Origin: Zelonia costaricensis
Lineage: Eukaryota > Euglenozoa > Kinetoplastea > Trypanosomatida > Trypanosomatidae
Length of the DNA: 64,000 bases
Assembly (NCBI GenBank): GCA_030849075.1
Contig: JASAOO010003494.1
Coordinates: forward strand, 1 to 64,000
Direction: 5' to 3'
A program made the translations under genes and the position numbers. A model generated the notes under the pieces. That model saw only the letters and a list, made by a program, of their open reading frames with translations. It was not told the origin of the DNA and did no database searches. Positions 28,268 to 37,838 of the stretch are shown here, in pieces (positions within the stretch are counted from its first letter, which is position 1; every line of letters begins with the position of its first letter).

Positions 28268-28984
28268 TCAGCCGCAGAGGGAGGCGAGGTCGCCGCCGAA
28301 GAGGTACTCCTCCGGGACGGAGTTGAAGAGCTGCTGGAACTGGTAGGAGCTGGAGAGGTAAAACGGGATGTCGACCGGCTGCAGCCGCGTCCACTCCGCC
28401 CTCGCCGCGTCGCCCATCGGCGTCTTGGCGCGCAGGGCGGTGCTCAGCAGCTGGTGACTCGGGTACGTGGCGTCCGCCCACAGCTCCGCCACGGCGAGTC
28501 CCATCAGGATTGGCATTGTGCGGCCGCGCAGGAAGCGTGGGATCTTCTCGTGGAACATCTTGAAGAAAACGTAAAGGGGCGGTGTGACGATGCATGCGGG
28601 GGCGAGGAAGAGCTGGTACTGCATGAACCGGTACGACGTCCAGAACTTCTTCTCCTCCTTGGTGGCTGGTAGCTCGTCCGCGAGGCAGATGCGCCGGCAG
28701 TTGTCCATGAGCAGCTTCACGTTGCGCACCTTCTCGCGCGTGTGGCGCTCGCTAGGAATGGGGAAGAGCGCGACACGGTAGCGCAGCCCGTCCGCGCCGG
28801 ACCAGCTCCGCGTCTCCGGGTCGTAGATGCCCGGGTTGGCGTCCTCGGGGGCGGCGGCCTGGAAGGTGGTTTGCGCCTGTCCTAGCACGACTTGAATGAA
28901 GTCGACCAAAAAGGCAGTGATGCTGTTGCCCATGTCGAAGAGGGAGGGCACATTGCTGCCGATACCAGTGTTGTAGTGGGACAT
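28268..28984 (-). CDS. Conserved hypothetical, possible membrane protein
   Basis: I do not recognise this 238-residue protein. It has moderately hydrophobic stretches near residues 25-40 (ITAFLVDFIQVVLGQ), 130-150 (LFLAPACIVTPPLYVFF) and 162-178 (TMPILMGLAVAELWA), so it may be membrane-associated. The central part is charged. The compact size, aromatic-rich sequence and absence of low complexity suggest a structural subunit, for example of an organellar complex, but nothing here proves it. The start is the ATG at MSHYN; the upstream in-frame codon is TTG. It is adjacent to another probable mitochondrial protein upstream. Confidence 0.68.
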   Translation of the reverse strand: MSHYNTGIGSNVPSLFDMGNSITAFLVDFIQVVLGQAQTTFQAAAPEDANPGIYDPETRSWSGADGLRYRVALFPIPSERHTREKVRNVKLLMDNCRRICLADELPATKEEKKFWTSYRFMQYQLFLAPACIVTPPLYVFFKMFHEKIPRFLRGRTMPILMGLAVAELWADATYPSHQLLSTALRAKTPMGDAARAEWTRLQPVDIPFYLSSSYQFQQLFNSVPEEYLFGGDLASLCG

Positions 28985-29566
28985 GGCCGCGTGGGTGGCG
29001 CACAAAACGCTTGATAGACGGCCTGCAAAATATGCTTTAGCGGGGGTTCGGGAGGTGGGGGAGGGGGTTGGCGCGCGGAATAGAGCGGCGCGCTGTGGCG
29101 GTCACAGTTTGAGAACAAGCCACATTTTTTTTTTTAAGCACAAGAGGACCCAACAGCATTACAAAAAGAAGAGAGTAGGAGCAGTGTACGTCACTGTTCG
29201 TGTAAGAGGGGCGTCAGACGGCAAAGCGCTCCGTTTCTGTCGTTGGCTAGCCGGGGTCGTGAGGTTGGCAACTCCACTCTGCGTCGGCGCGTGCTGTTGT
29301 GTAACGGCGACACCCTAGTGAACGCGCGCCCAGCTTCGAAAAAACCTCGCTGTTTCTCCTTTTTGCCGCACAGGGACGAGCCACAGTCCGAAACTTGAAG
29401 GTTAGCGAGGAAACAGAAGAGCTGCACGCGCTCTCTAGTGTGTGAGGAGGAGGAAGGAAGGGGGGGGGGCGCACGCGGCACACAAGCCAGAGTTCAAAAA
29501 ACCGCCAGAGTTCATCTTGTCGCGCTTCTTGCTCCGAGGCGCACTCTCGCTGTGCCCAGTCGCTCA
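28985..29566. other. Intergenic between two hypothetical genes
   Basis: A T10 run on the + strand lies at 29126-29135 and G runs near 29461-29468. No gene is seen. Confidence 0.6.
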
Positions 29567-30538
29567 TCACGATGTCCACGAGTGCTTCTCGGGACGGTGC
29601 GGGATGGCGAGCAGATTGCGGTGGACGTCGTTGGGGCGCATGGGGCTGTGGTAGATCTTGCGGCTGCGGGACCCGTAGAAGAACTCCGGCCTCTTCTGCC
29701 TCTCAAGAACCCACGGCATGTCCTTGAAGCGCGCACTCAGCTCCGCGGTCGCCTTGGCGCGCTGCGCGCTGTGCAGCTCCGTGATGCTTGGCGGCAGCAG
29801 CTGTGCCTTGGTCTGCAGCGGGCGAGCGGACGAATGGGCCCGGTCCAGCCGCCGCGCCATGACCTCTGCGACGTGCGTCATCTCCTCCCGCTTGTCAACG
29901 CAGCGCATCTCGTCGCAGATGGTGGCAGCACGCAGCACGATGGCGACTGCGTCGGGGTGCGAGTGCGAGCACCCCTGCGCGAACTGGGCACAGCCCTCCA
30001 CGTACTGCAGGAACGTGTCCTGGTCCGGCTCTGGCAGCTCCGCAAACACCTTGATCTGACCCAGCGCCCGCATCTCGCTGAAGCACTCCAGCGCCTTGAG
30101 CAGCATCTTGGCCTTGTCGTAGCCGCGGTTGTTGTCCTTCACCTTCCAGCGCACCGTCATGAGCGACACCAAGACATTCAGCCGCTCGGCCGGCGGCAGG
30201 TCCTCGAGGCGGTTGGTGGAAAGTACATACGCGTCTTTGTCGCTGTCGTCCCGCAGCTCCGCAAAGTTCTCCGTGGCCTCGCGCTCGTGGCCCGACTCGG
30301 AGACAAGCTCGTAGTTGTTGCCCGCCGTCAGCCACCAGTTGCGCGAAAAGCGGCGGAAGTCCTTCCCGAGGCTCTTGTGGCGGGCGTGGGAGTACTGGTG
30401 CAAGTTGCGCAGACCGCGCCGCTGCACCGTCAGCGGTGAGCACGAGGCAGACATGCTGCACGGCGCCGCGGCCATCGAGGCACCGCCGTACCGCTGGCCG
30501 GCTGCCACCGCGCACGTGCGCGAGGCGAACCGCTGCAT
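29567..30538 (-). CDS. Conserved hypothetical, probable mitochondrial protein
   Basis: I do not recognise this 323-residue protein. The first about 55 residues (MQRFASRTCAVAAGQRYGG onward) are rich in Arg, Ala and Ser with no acids, as in a mitochondrial import signal. A basic aromatic segment follows (RRFSRNWWL), then helical regions such as AKMLLKALECFSEMRALG, and a basic tail rich in Arg/His/Pro (FFYGSRSRKIYHSP). The composition is compatible with a mitoribosomal or RNA-binding subunit, but I see no named domain. The start is the first in-frame ATG downstream of a C/T tract that ends in CTCTCGAG. Confidence 0.68.
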   Translation of the reverse strand: MQRFASRTCAVAAGQRYGGASMAAAPCSMSASCSPLTVQRRGLRNLHQYSHARHKSLGKDFRRFSRNWWLTAGNNYELVSESGHEREATENFAELRDDSDKDAYVLSTNRLEDLPPAERLNVLVSLMTVRWKVKDNNRGYDKAKMLLKALECFSEMRALGQIKVFAELPEPDQDTFLQYVEGCAQFAQGCSHSHPDAVAIVLRAATICDEMRCVDKREEMTHVAEVMARRLDRAHSSARPLQTKAQLLPPSITELHSAQRAKATAELSARFKDMPWVLERQKRPEFFYGSRSRKIYHSPMRPNDVHRNLLAIPHRPEKHSWTS

Positions 30539-31099
30539 GGTCGCTCGGGCGGGCGACGTCTGCGGCGGGGCTCGAGAGAGAGTGAAAGGCAAGAGCAGCT
30601 CGCTCGCTGTTCAGCAACTGCTGCGTTGGGAGTGTGTTGGGTAGAGCGGAAGGGATTGGAGGAGGGGGGAAGGGGGGGGAGGGTAATACAAAGCACGCGA
30701 AACAGAGAGAGAGAGCTCAAAGCGTCAGGTGATTCTAGAAGGCTGCTGAGGAAAAGGCGAGCGCCACGTTTGCGCAGTGAACGGAATCCGAGCGCGTTTT
30801 TTTTTCTGTGTCTGTGTTGACCGACTCCCTTGCTCGTTACGGTGAAGGAGTTGCGGGGCACTCTGCGGGGAGGTGGCTAGAATACGCCGGTGCTACCTTC
30901 GTCACGGATCGTGCCCCTTCGAAAAAGTGTTCCGATAGACACACACACACACACACAAAACAGGAAAACAATAATGAAAAAGAACGACATCCCCGAGAAA
31001 TCTGGCAATGCGCGGAGGAGAACAGGCACGCGGAGCTCTTTCCCCGCAGCTCACGGATGCCACACCAAACGCCGACTCCCTCACCGGTGGGGTGCCTGC
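30539..31099. other. Intergenic, ASCC2-like / mitochondrial hypothetical
   Basis: It contains a CA repeat at 30939-30956 and a T9 run on the + strand near 30798-30806. No gene is seen. Confidence 0.65.
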
Positions 31100-33499
31100 T
31101 CAGGCGTCTGCGTCATACTTGCCCTTCCTCACGGCGCGCTGCAGCGTTGCCCTGGCGCCTCCTGCCTTCGCCTTGGACGTCTTCTTCTTGTTCGCGTACG
31201 CTGGCACGCGCTCCTGCCGCTCGACCTGGATCTGCTTCGTCCGTGCGAGGCGATCCTTGGAGCGCTTCTCGTGGTAGCGCTTGTCGTGGTAGTCGTCGCG
31301 CGGGGCGCGGGGCGGTGGCGCGGGGGTCGCGCCGGCGGTTGCCGGCTCCTGACCTTCACCGGTTGTGGCTGCTGCAGCCACTGGACCCGCGTCGGCCTGC
31401 GCGGTACCCCCACCACCCCCACCGCCTCCAGCACCACCACCGCGCCCGCCTCGGCCGCGTCGGTTGCGGCGACCGGCGCCGCCGTCGTCGTCGCTATCGG
31501 AGGCGTCGGCGATGATGTCGCCGCCCGCGAGGTGCACATCCTGCTGACCGTCGTCGAGCTCGTCCTCGTACATGATCTCGTTGAGCATGCGAATCTTCAC
31601 CTTCATGTCTTCGTCGACGTCGAAGGCATCGGACATGTACGACTGCGGATCGTTCATCGTGATCTTGTAATCCATCGTGTCCTCAGCCGTGTCCTCGCCG
31701 TCGACGGTGCAGCCGTCGTCGCCGTCCGAGTCGGTCACCAGCTCGTACAGGTCGCGGCCCAGCAGCCGGTACAGCGCCTCCGGCTCAAGTGCGTCGTCGA
31801 AGTCGTTCGGCGCGAGGTGCGCAGACGCGTCGCGGCGAGCACCCCCCGCAACCGCACCCTCTCCCGCCGGCGTCGCCGAGGTTGACACTGGCGAACTCAC
31901 ACCAACGCCCGCCTCCTCCGCAGCCAGCGCCGCTGCAAGTTCGGCGTCGGAAAGCCCGGTCGCGGTGAGCGGCCCGACCAGGTGCGGCGGCAAGTTCTCC
32001 ATGCTCGCGTCCATGATGAACTGCTCGACGTCGTTGCTGTAGAAGTTCAACGCAGCCCGCACGCCGCTGGCGCTGTACTGCGGGAAGACCTCCATCACCA
32101 TCGCGACCAGCGGGTCGTCCACCGTCTCCAGCGCGGACGTTACAGCCGCTGCCGGAGGCGGGGACGGCGAGGCGGCTGGTGTGCCGTGCTCCTCCGCGGT
32201 GCCCTGCCCCGTGGGCAGACCGGCCAGCGCGCACGTAATGGTGTCCTCTGACGCGCCGAGCCTCTTGGCCTCCTCGGTCAGCAAGAGGTGGCGCGCGAGG
32301 AGGTCGTCGATGTGCACGCCCTGCCGCACCACCTCGAGCAGCAGCAGCTCAAAAAAGCGCTGCCGGCTGCCGCGCGCCGCCTCGGAGAAGTCGTTGCTGT
32401 CTGCCGTCTCGGTGGTGAGGGTGAGCAGGACGTGCCCGAGCGACCCGTCCTTCGGGTCTTCTGGGAAGCGGAGGGGCGGGTACAGGAAGTGGAGGAGACC
32501 GAGGAAGGAGCCGTTGCCGTACGCTTGCAGAGTCTCCTCCACAAAGCCGCGCCCGTACTGCCGCAGGTACTCGCGGAGCTGACTGTAGGTACGCTGCGGC
32601 AACGGCGGCACGCAGTACGCGTCCACCTGCTGACGGCGCACCCCCTGCGTGGAGAAGGTGTGGTACAGCAGCAGCACCGACGACGTGTTGATCGCGGCGT
32701 TCGCAATCACGGCGTTGGCGCGGCTCAGAATGGCCCGCCGCGCGGTGAGCTCATCGCACACGATGATGAAGTGCTGCAGGATGGGGGAGACGACGTCGAC
32801 GACGACGCGCAGGGCGCGCAGGGTGCGTGGAAGCGAAAGGTAATCGGCGAGGAACGGTGCGCACTGCACAACGGCCCAGAACTGCTTCGTGAGGCGGTAC
32901 ACCTGCTCAAAGGTGGAGATGATGTCGCCCGGGAGTCGCTGGAAGCGGCCGCGCTGCAGCTCACGCGCGCAGCGCACGGCGAAGCGGTTGATGCCGTCCC
33001 ACCAGGTCGGCATGTACGTGTTCAGCGTGCACAGGTAGCCCGGGTTGAGCAGGATGAGCGAGGTCAGGGCAACCGAGGCGGCCGCACCACTGTGCCGCAG
33101 GAGCATCAGCGACGCGGGGAAAAGCACCTTCCACGGCAGAAGGACACCCAGCCGCGCTGCGAAGCTGCTCGACTCGACGTGCCGCCGCGAGCACGGCTCT
33201 GTCGCCGTGGCAAGCCGCAACACAATCTCAATCACGTGCTGCTCGCCGTCCGCCGCCACGGCACGCCGCTGCGCCTTGGAGTGGGAGCTGTGCGCGTGGT
33301 CCACCGCCGTGACGACGTTCAGCAGGACAGCCGGGAGGCGGTCGTGGTTCGCCACGACGGTCCAGAAGGTGAGGTCGTCGGCCCCGGCGAGGCGCTCGAT
33401 GCCGGCCCAGAGTTTGTCCGACAAGTCCACCGAGGGGAAGAAGGTGCTGCACACTGCGCCGCCGGCATCCGGGAACGCCACCTGAATGGACGTGGCCAT
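31100..33499 (-). CDS. ASCC2: ASCC2/Cue3-like CUE-domain protein
   Basis: The 799-residue product carries an N-terminal helical domain (about 1-420) as in ASCC2, then a CUE domain at about 460-506: DPLVAMVMEVFPQYSASG, then NDVEQFIMDASMENLPPHL, close to the human ASCC2 CUE ending in LPPHL. Further on is an IRMLNEIMYEDELDDG segment, like the YEDEYDDTYD stretch of ASCC2, then Gly/Arg-rich and basic tails. ASCC2 (yeast Cue3/Rqt3) binds K63-ubiquitin on stalled ribosomes and helps the ASCC3/Slh1 helicase split them. The start ATG lies seven bases after TTTGCAG. The basic C-terminus could bind RNA. The partner helicase is not in this window. Confidence 0.82.
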   Translation of the reverse strand: MATSIQVAFPDAGGAVCSTFFPSVDLSDKLWAGIERLAGADDLTFWTVVANHDRLPAVLLNVVTAVDHAHSSHSKAQRRAVAADGEQHVIEIVLRLATATEPCSRRHVESSSFAARLGVLLPWKVLFPASLMLLRHSGAAASVALTSLILLNPGYLCTLNTYMPTWWDGINRFAVRCARELQRGRFQRLPGDIISTFEQVYRLTKQFWAVVQCAPFLADYLSLPRTLRALRVVVDVVSPILQHFIIVCDELTARRAILSRANAVIANAAINTSSVLLLYHTFSTQGVRRQQVDAYCVPPLPQRTYSQLREYLRQYGRGFVEETLQAYGNGSFLGLLHFLYPPLRFPEDPKDGSLGHVLLTLTTETADSNDFSEAARGSRQRFFELLLLEVVRQGVHIDDLLARHLLLTEEAKRLGASEDTITCALAGLPTGQGTAEEHGTPAASPSPPPAAAVTSALETVDDPLVAMVMEVFPQYSASGVRAALNFYSNDVEQFIMDASMENLPPHLVGPLTATGLSDAELAAALAAEEAGVGVSSPVSTSATPAGEGAVAGGARRDASAHLAPNDFDDALEPEALYRLLGRDLYELVTDSDGDDGCTVDGEDTAEDTMDYKITMNDPQSYMSDAFDVDEDMKVKIRMLNEIMYEDELDDGQQDVHLAGGDIIADASDSDDDGGAGRRNRRGRGGRGGGAGGGGGGGGTAQADAGPVAAAATTGEGQEPATAGATPAPPPRAPRDDYHDKRYHEKRSKDRLARTKQIQVERQERVPAYANKKKTSKAKAGGARATLQRAVRKGKYDADA

Positions 33500-34195
33500 G
33501 ATGGAGCTGCAAATGGAGATCGGTGCGCGAAGAAAAGAGAGAGGGTGAGGTTTTGCAGTGTGTGCCGACGCAGAAACCGGCGCTGTCGCGAAGGCAGCCG
33601 CTGGACGACAACTGAATTGCTTGCTGAGTTCCACGCCAGCACCGTGTGTAGACGATGCAAGTTGCGAAGAACAAGAGGAGAGGAGGAAGCAGAAAAAAAA
33701 AAGAGGTGCAAAGAGAAACAAAGAGTAGGCGCACCCGCAACATGTCAGTGAGGCACAACGCTCACATACACAGAGGAAAAAAAAACGCAGCCGCCGTGGC
33801 AAACAGCTCCACAGCGTCCTCCGCCTTTTGAGGACGGCGCGCCTCCGTGCGTTTTGCTGATGCGTTGTGGACACCTTGTCACCACTACTGTGTGGCGATC
33901 ATCACGCTATTGCTTTGCTATCCCGTGACGCTGCTGTGGGACACGTAAACGAGACTAGATGGCGAGCGGCACAACCGCTGCTCTGTTTCGGCTTCGAGAC
34001 GCATCGCGCGCGCACACACACGGAGAGCTCGGCCTTGTCGACCAACGCGTGACTGGGTGCGTCGAGACGCAGCTGTCCGAGTGGGACCAGGAAAGAGAAA
34101 AAAACACGGCGACCCGCACAGGCGTTGGCTTTGGGCAAGGTCACACACGCACACACCTGTTGCCGCACCACCACACACTCGTCTGCGAGATCCAA
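33500..34195. other. Intergenic, ROCO-like / ASCC2-like
   Basis: Apart from the acceptor, an A10 run on the + strand near 33694-33703 and short A runs near 33778-33785 are seen. No gene is supported. Confidence 0.6.
33507..33555 (-). promoter_or_regulatory. 3' trans-splice acceptor, ASCC2-like gene
   Basis: The minus-strand tract CCTCACCCTCTCTCTTTTCT precedes ATTTGCAG with AG at 33508-33507. The predicted 5' UTR is seven bases. Confidence 0.7.
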
Positions 34196-37060
34196 CTACG
34201 TTTGGTCGCGCAGCAGCGTGCGCAGAAGGTCCTCCACACGCCGACACGCTGGATGCGGTGCGAGCGGTGCGGTCTCCGGCTCCACCTCGGAAGCGGCAGA
34301 CGCTGGAGGGGAGAGGGCAACGCCGGGTGTGCGCTGGAGTAGAAGGCGGCGCAGTTCCGTGCAGGTCGCCCGCTCCACAAAGTGCGCCTGCGTCGTTGAG
34401 TCCGCAAACACAAAAAGACGCAGAAGCTCCGCGGCGCGCGTCGGGGCGCCGCCCGCTGTTGGTGCGCAGTGCACAAACAGGCAAACGTTCCGCTCTACAC
34501 CGCGCCGGGAGCGCGATGCCGCCGCCGCGGCAAGCGGTGCCGTTGCACTCGACGCGCCAGTGGAGGTGCGAACACGGGCGTCAGCACCGCGAAAAAGGTG
34601 TCGCGTGTCGCCAGAGAGGAGAAGCGCGTCGTGGTACGCCCGCTCAACGTGCATGCCAACACTCGCAAAACGGCACAACAGAGAGGCCACAAAGTCGGCG
34701 GGAAACGGGTCCAGTTCCAGGCCGAGCTGCGTTGACGACACCTCGCCCGCCACCGCGGTCGCTGCAATCGACGCCTGTCGCTCGACTTGTTGCACAAGCA
34801 GTGTGGGGCACGGCAGGCGCACCTGTAGCGCCGGGACCACAAGCACCACATCACGAGCCGTGCCGGTGGGGGTGCGGTCATCGCCGCGGGCCACGTAGTG
34901 GGGGCTGTGAAGTGGGTCGCGGACTGGATCGTGGAAGGGGCCCGTGCTGCGTGACAGGGCTGCCGGGGATGCATCGGGGGCGGGGGTGAACTCGCCCAGC
35001 AAAAAAAGGGAGGTGAGCTGCGCCACCGTGGCGCTGCGCACGGTGCCTGCGTTGTCGCGTCCGTCCGCGTCGTCGAGGGCCGGCGACGAGACCGAGAGAC
35101 TCAGCAGCTCGTCCGCCGTGGCTGTAGAGGCGCCGTGTGCACTGCCGCGGATGGGGCTTGTGGCGCTGCTCGCTGGCGTCGATGCCGCTCCCCGCGAGCC
35201 CGGGGACGGCGGCTGCAGCGGGTGCTGCGCAGGCACAGAGGCGCTGGCTGTGGACGTGTCCGCGGCGCTGTCGCCTTCGCTGCACTGCGCGCAGCTCGTC
35301 GGCAGCTCAGCAGGCACGGTGAGGTAGGCGAGGTCGGCCCCAATGAGCGTGGCAGCGAGCACGTCAGCTGCCTCCGCGGGCGATGCGCCCTTCAGTGCGA
35401 GAGCCGTGGCCAGCTGGTGGAGAAGTGCGGCACGGAACTGCCCCTTGGCGGCTAGCCCTCCCTTGTCTGCGGTCTCGCACTCTTGCATGTCGACGCCGCG
35501 GAGGCACTTGCGGATGTGCCGGCGTTGCCGCCGCGCTGCCCAGTCGCTGTAGACGTAGACGACCGCCAGCGACGCGCGCAGCAGGGCGGGGCAGAGGCAG
35601 ACAGTCTCGTTGGTGCCTGGAAAGGCGCTGACGGCCCTTTCGTGCGCGTAGGCGAGCGCGCGGCCCAGCAGGACAACCTCGCCCGTCGCCTCCATCTGCC
35701 GGAGGGTGAGGTACAGCTGTTCGCGGGCCTGCATGCCGAGCGCGTAGGCCACCCGCCACAGCCGCGGCAGCGGGAGAAGCCAGGTCCGTTTGCGCGCCTT
35801 CAGCTCTGTGACGAAGTCCACCACGAGTGACGCCACCCGGGCGTCCTCAGCACGCGTCTCCCGCGTGGCGACTTCGCTGCTCACCGGCACCGCGGCAGCG
35901 TCGACGGCTTCCGTCACACGGAAGAGGCGCGGGCTAGCACGCCCGCCGCCGCCCACGTGTCGCACGCCACCGTGAAGAGCGGTCAGAGGGTTGTGGTGGC
36001 CAAGGAGGTGTCGCACTGCGTCGTCGGATGCAGGTAGCGGCGCCGGCGGGCTCACTGCCCGGGCCGAGGTGGCAACCCCGTTCAGCATCCGCGGCCACCA
36101 CGCGGCTAGCGAAAGCTGCTGCTGTGACCGCAACAGGACGCAGGTGTCCTCTGTAGTGCTCACAGCCACGACATCGTGCACGCGGGGCAGCCCCGGCGAC
36201 TCCTGCGCGGCCCTCGCGCACAAGCGTCGCAGAGCGGCGAGAATGGTGTGCGTCGCGGCCACGGAGGCGTCACGCAGCGTGTCTTGAAAGGTGCCAACGA
36301 GAAGCACTGCGGGCGGGGCCGCAAACGGCGTCGCCGTGGAGACGCGGCAGCACCGGCTGGCGATGGCACCGAGCAGCGTGCACAGAAGTTGGCACTCCCG
36401 TGCGTGAATGAACGCCTCAGTCGGCTTGGGTGCGGCACCGAAAAGCCCACCCACGACGCCACCAAAGCCCGCCCCATCCTCTGCCCTGCGCGTCTCGACC
36501 ACCTGCTTGACGCTGTAGAGCGGGAAGCAGAGGAGCACGACGTCGGCCTCGGCCACGGCCCACAAGCCGGCGCCACTCGTCAGCGGGGCGGGTCCGCTGT
36601 CGGTGATAGTCACCTCCAGCGCCGCGCACTCGGTCTCGGTGCGCAGGTCGTACGTTTGCACGGACATAATCGACGCGTCAAGCTTGAGCGAGGCCGCCGC
36701 GCCCGACACGATGAGCGGGTGCGCCGTCGTGCGCTCGGCCGCGGCGTCGAGGCTCGCACACAAGCTGGTGCGGCCACTCTCCGACTCCCCGACCACGGCG
36801 ACCTTTAACCGGTGGCGGCGCACGCGCTGCTCGGCCGTGTCGCGGCCAGAGCTCTTCTCTGTACCAGGCTCTGACGAGCTGTGGGAGACTGTGCCGCTAC
36901 TGAGGAGCACGGCTGCGGCAGCGCTGTCGTGTGCCTGTGCAAACAGGCGGCGGAGCAACCGTGGCACGGCGCTTGCCGGCGGCTCGGCGTCGCGCGCGTC
37001 GGCTGGCGAGGCGGCTGTGGTGACGTCATCCCCGCGGCGGCGCAACCCTGCGTCGTGCAT
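34196..37060 (-). CDS. Roc-COR (ROCO-like) protein with altered P-loop
   Basis: The 954-residue product begins its GTPase-like domain at about residue 80. The P-loop reads VVGESESGRT, i.e. GxxxxG[R]T with Arg where Lys is expected. A hydrophobic strand follows (ADVVLLCFPLYSV) and the base-recognition loop VGTFQD (about 250) resembles the GTHxD of Roc domains. From about residue 410 a COR-like region is visible: RLWRVAYALGMQ, LRQMEATGEVVLLG, then NETVCLCPALL; the COR-B-like half runs LDPFPADFVASLLCRF to NVCLFVH. A Ser/Ala insert separates the halves. No LRR or kinase is present. ROCO proteins are large multidomain GTPases, LRRK2 being one. This assignment is inference. An acceptor AG sits directly before the chosen ATG; starts at 37105 or 37186 are alternatives. 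Confidence 0.6.
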   Translation of the reverse strand: MHDAGLRRRGDDVTTAASPADARDAEPPASAVPRLLRRLFAQAHDSAAAAVLLSSGTVSHSSSEPGTEKSSGRDTAEQRVRRHRLKVAVVGESESGRTSLCASLDAAAERTTAHPLIVSGAAASLKLDASIMSVQTYDLRTETECAALEVTITDSGPAPLTSGAGLWAVAEADVVLLCFPLYSVKQVVETRRAEDGAGFGGVVGGLFGAAPKPTEAFIHARECQLLCTLLGAIASRCCRVSTATPFAAPPAVLLVGTFQDTLRDASVAATHTILAALRRLCARAAQESPGLPRVHDVVAVSTTEDTCVLLRSQQQLSLAAWWPRMLNGVATSARAVSPPAPLPASDDAVRHLLGHHNPLTALHGGVRHVGGGGRASPRLFRVTEAVDAAAVPVSSEVATRETRAEDARVASLVVDFVTELKARKRTWLLPLPRLWRVAYALGMQAREQLYLTLRQMEATGEVVLLGRALAYAHERAVSAFPGTNETVCLCPALLRASLAVVYVYSDWAARRQRRHIRKCLRGVDMQECETADKGGLAAKGQFRAALLHQLATALALKGASPAEAADVLAATLIGADLAYLTVPAELPTSCAQCSEGDSAADTSTASASVPAQHPLQPPSPGSRGAASTPASSATSPIRGSAHGASTATADELLSLSVSSPALDDADGRDNAGTVRSATVAQLTSLFLLGEFTPAPDASPAALSRSTGPFHDPVRDPLHSPHYVARGDDRTPTGTARDVVLVVPALQVRLPCPTLLVQQVERQASIAATAVAGEVSSTQLGLELDPFPADFVASLLCRFASVGMHVERAYHDALLLSGDTRHLFRGADARVRTSTGASSATAPLAAAAASRSRRGVERNVCLFVHCAPTAGGAPTRAAELLRLFVFADSTTQAHFVERATCTELRRLLLQRTPGVALSPPASAASEVEPETAPLAPHPACRRVEDLLRTLLRDQT

Positions 37061-37150
37061 CTGTGTTGTATGGCAATGGGTTCGATGAGCAGTGTGCACG
37101 GGCATGGTAAGAGACGGAGAGGGATGTGAAGAGGAGTCAGGACGAGTGCG
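37061..37150 (-). promoter_or_regulatory. Candidate acceptor flush with the ROCO-like ATG
   Basis: After a minus-strand C/T tract (about 37106-37150) the first AG is ACACAG at 37062-37061, immediately followed by ATG. If used, the leader is the spliced leader alone. An ATG at 37105 lies between tract and AG and would be discarded. Confidence 0.45.
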
Positions 37151-37838
37151 CAGCGGGGAGTGGGGAGGCGTAGCGCCTTGTTGCATCGGCCAGACGATAC
37201 ACATCGGTAGGCGGCTCATGGGCAAATCGCAAAGGTGGCGGGAAAGCACGAGCTGCTGCGCTGAGCAGCTTTCCCTTCCCCTCCTCGCGTGAGCTTCTGG
37301 TATATGCTTCGTTTTCTTTTCTGTGTCTGCACGTGCATCGGACTGATGCGACTCGACCATCCACCGGACTGTGCACCCTTGGGAGAGACCAACACAACTA
37401 CACACACACACACACAAACTCAAACGCACGCATACGGGGCTCGTGATGAAACACGACGCCACCCGTTGGGATTCTGCCGGAAAACACACACACACACACA
37501 GGCACGCTTGTGAAAGGGTGTGCGACTTTTATGTTCATGATCGCGTCCTTCAGTAGCCGCTCGAATAACGACATCTGCGACAAGAATCTGTGGTGGCAAT
37601 GAGGGATGGGCAGAAGCGTCGACTGTGCATTGCCGCGCCGCAGAAGAGGCCCTACTGACACAGACGGTCCACACAGAGAAAAGAGCGACAGAAAGGGGCA
37701 AGAGGGTTTCTGCTTGCGATAGCCGCTTCAGCAGCCGATACCAGGCGCAGGCCTTGGGTGGGAGGCCCACGCTCGTGTATGTGTGCGTACGCAGCACGCA
37801 GTCCAGCGCGCCCCCCCACCCCCCGTCGCCGCTCCTTG
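37061..37838. other. Intergenic, DCN1-like / ROCO-like
   Basis: CA repeats lie at 37398-37414 and 37484-37501; C/T tracts serve the ROCO-like gene. The in-frame extension above the ROCO-like start has UTR-like composition. No further gene is seen. Confidence 0.6.

Noticed and set aside
32288..33751. 487-codon open frame on the + strand opposite the ASCC2-like gene
   Set aside because: Antisense of a strongly supported CUE-domain gene; composition is typical of a complement frame.
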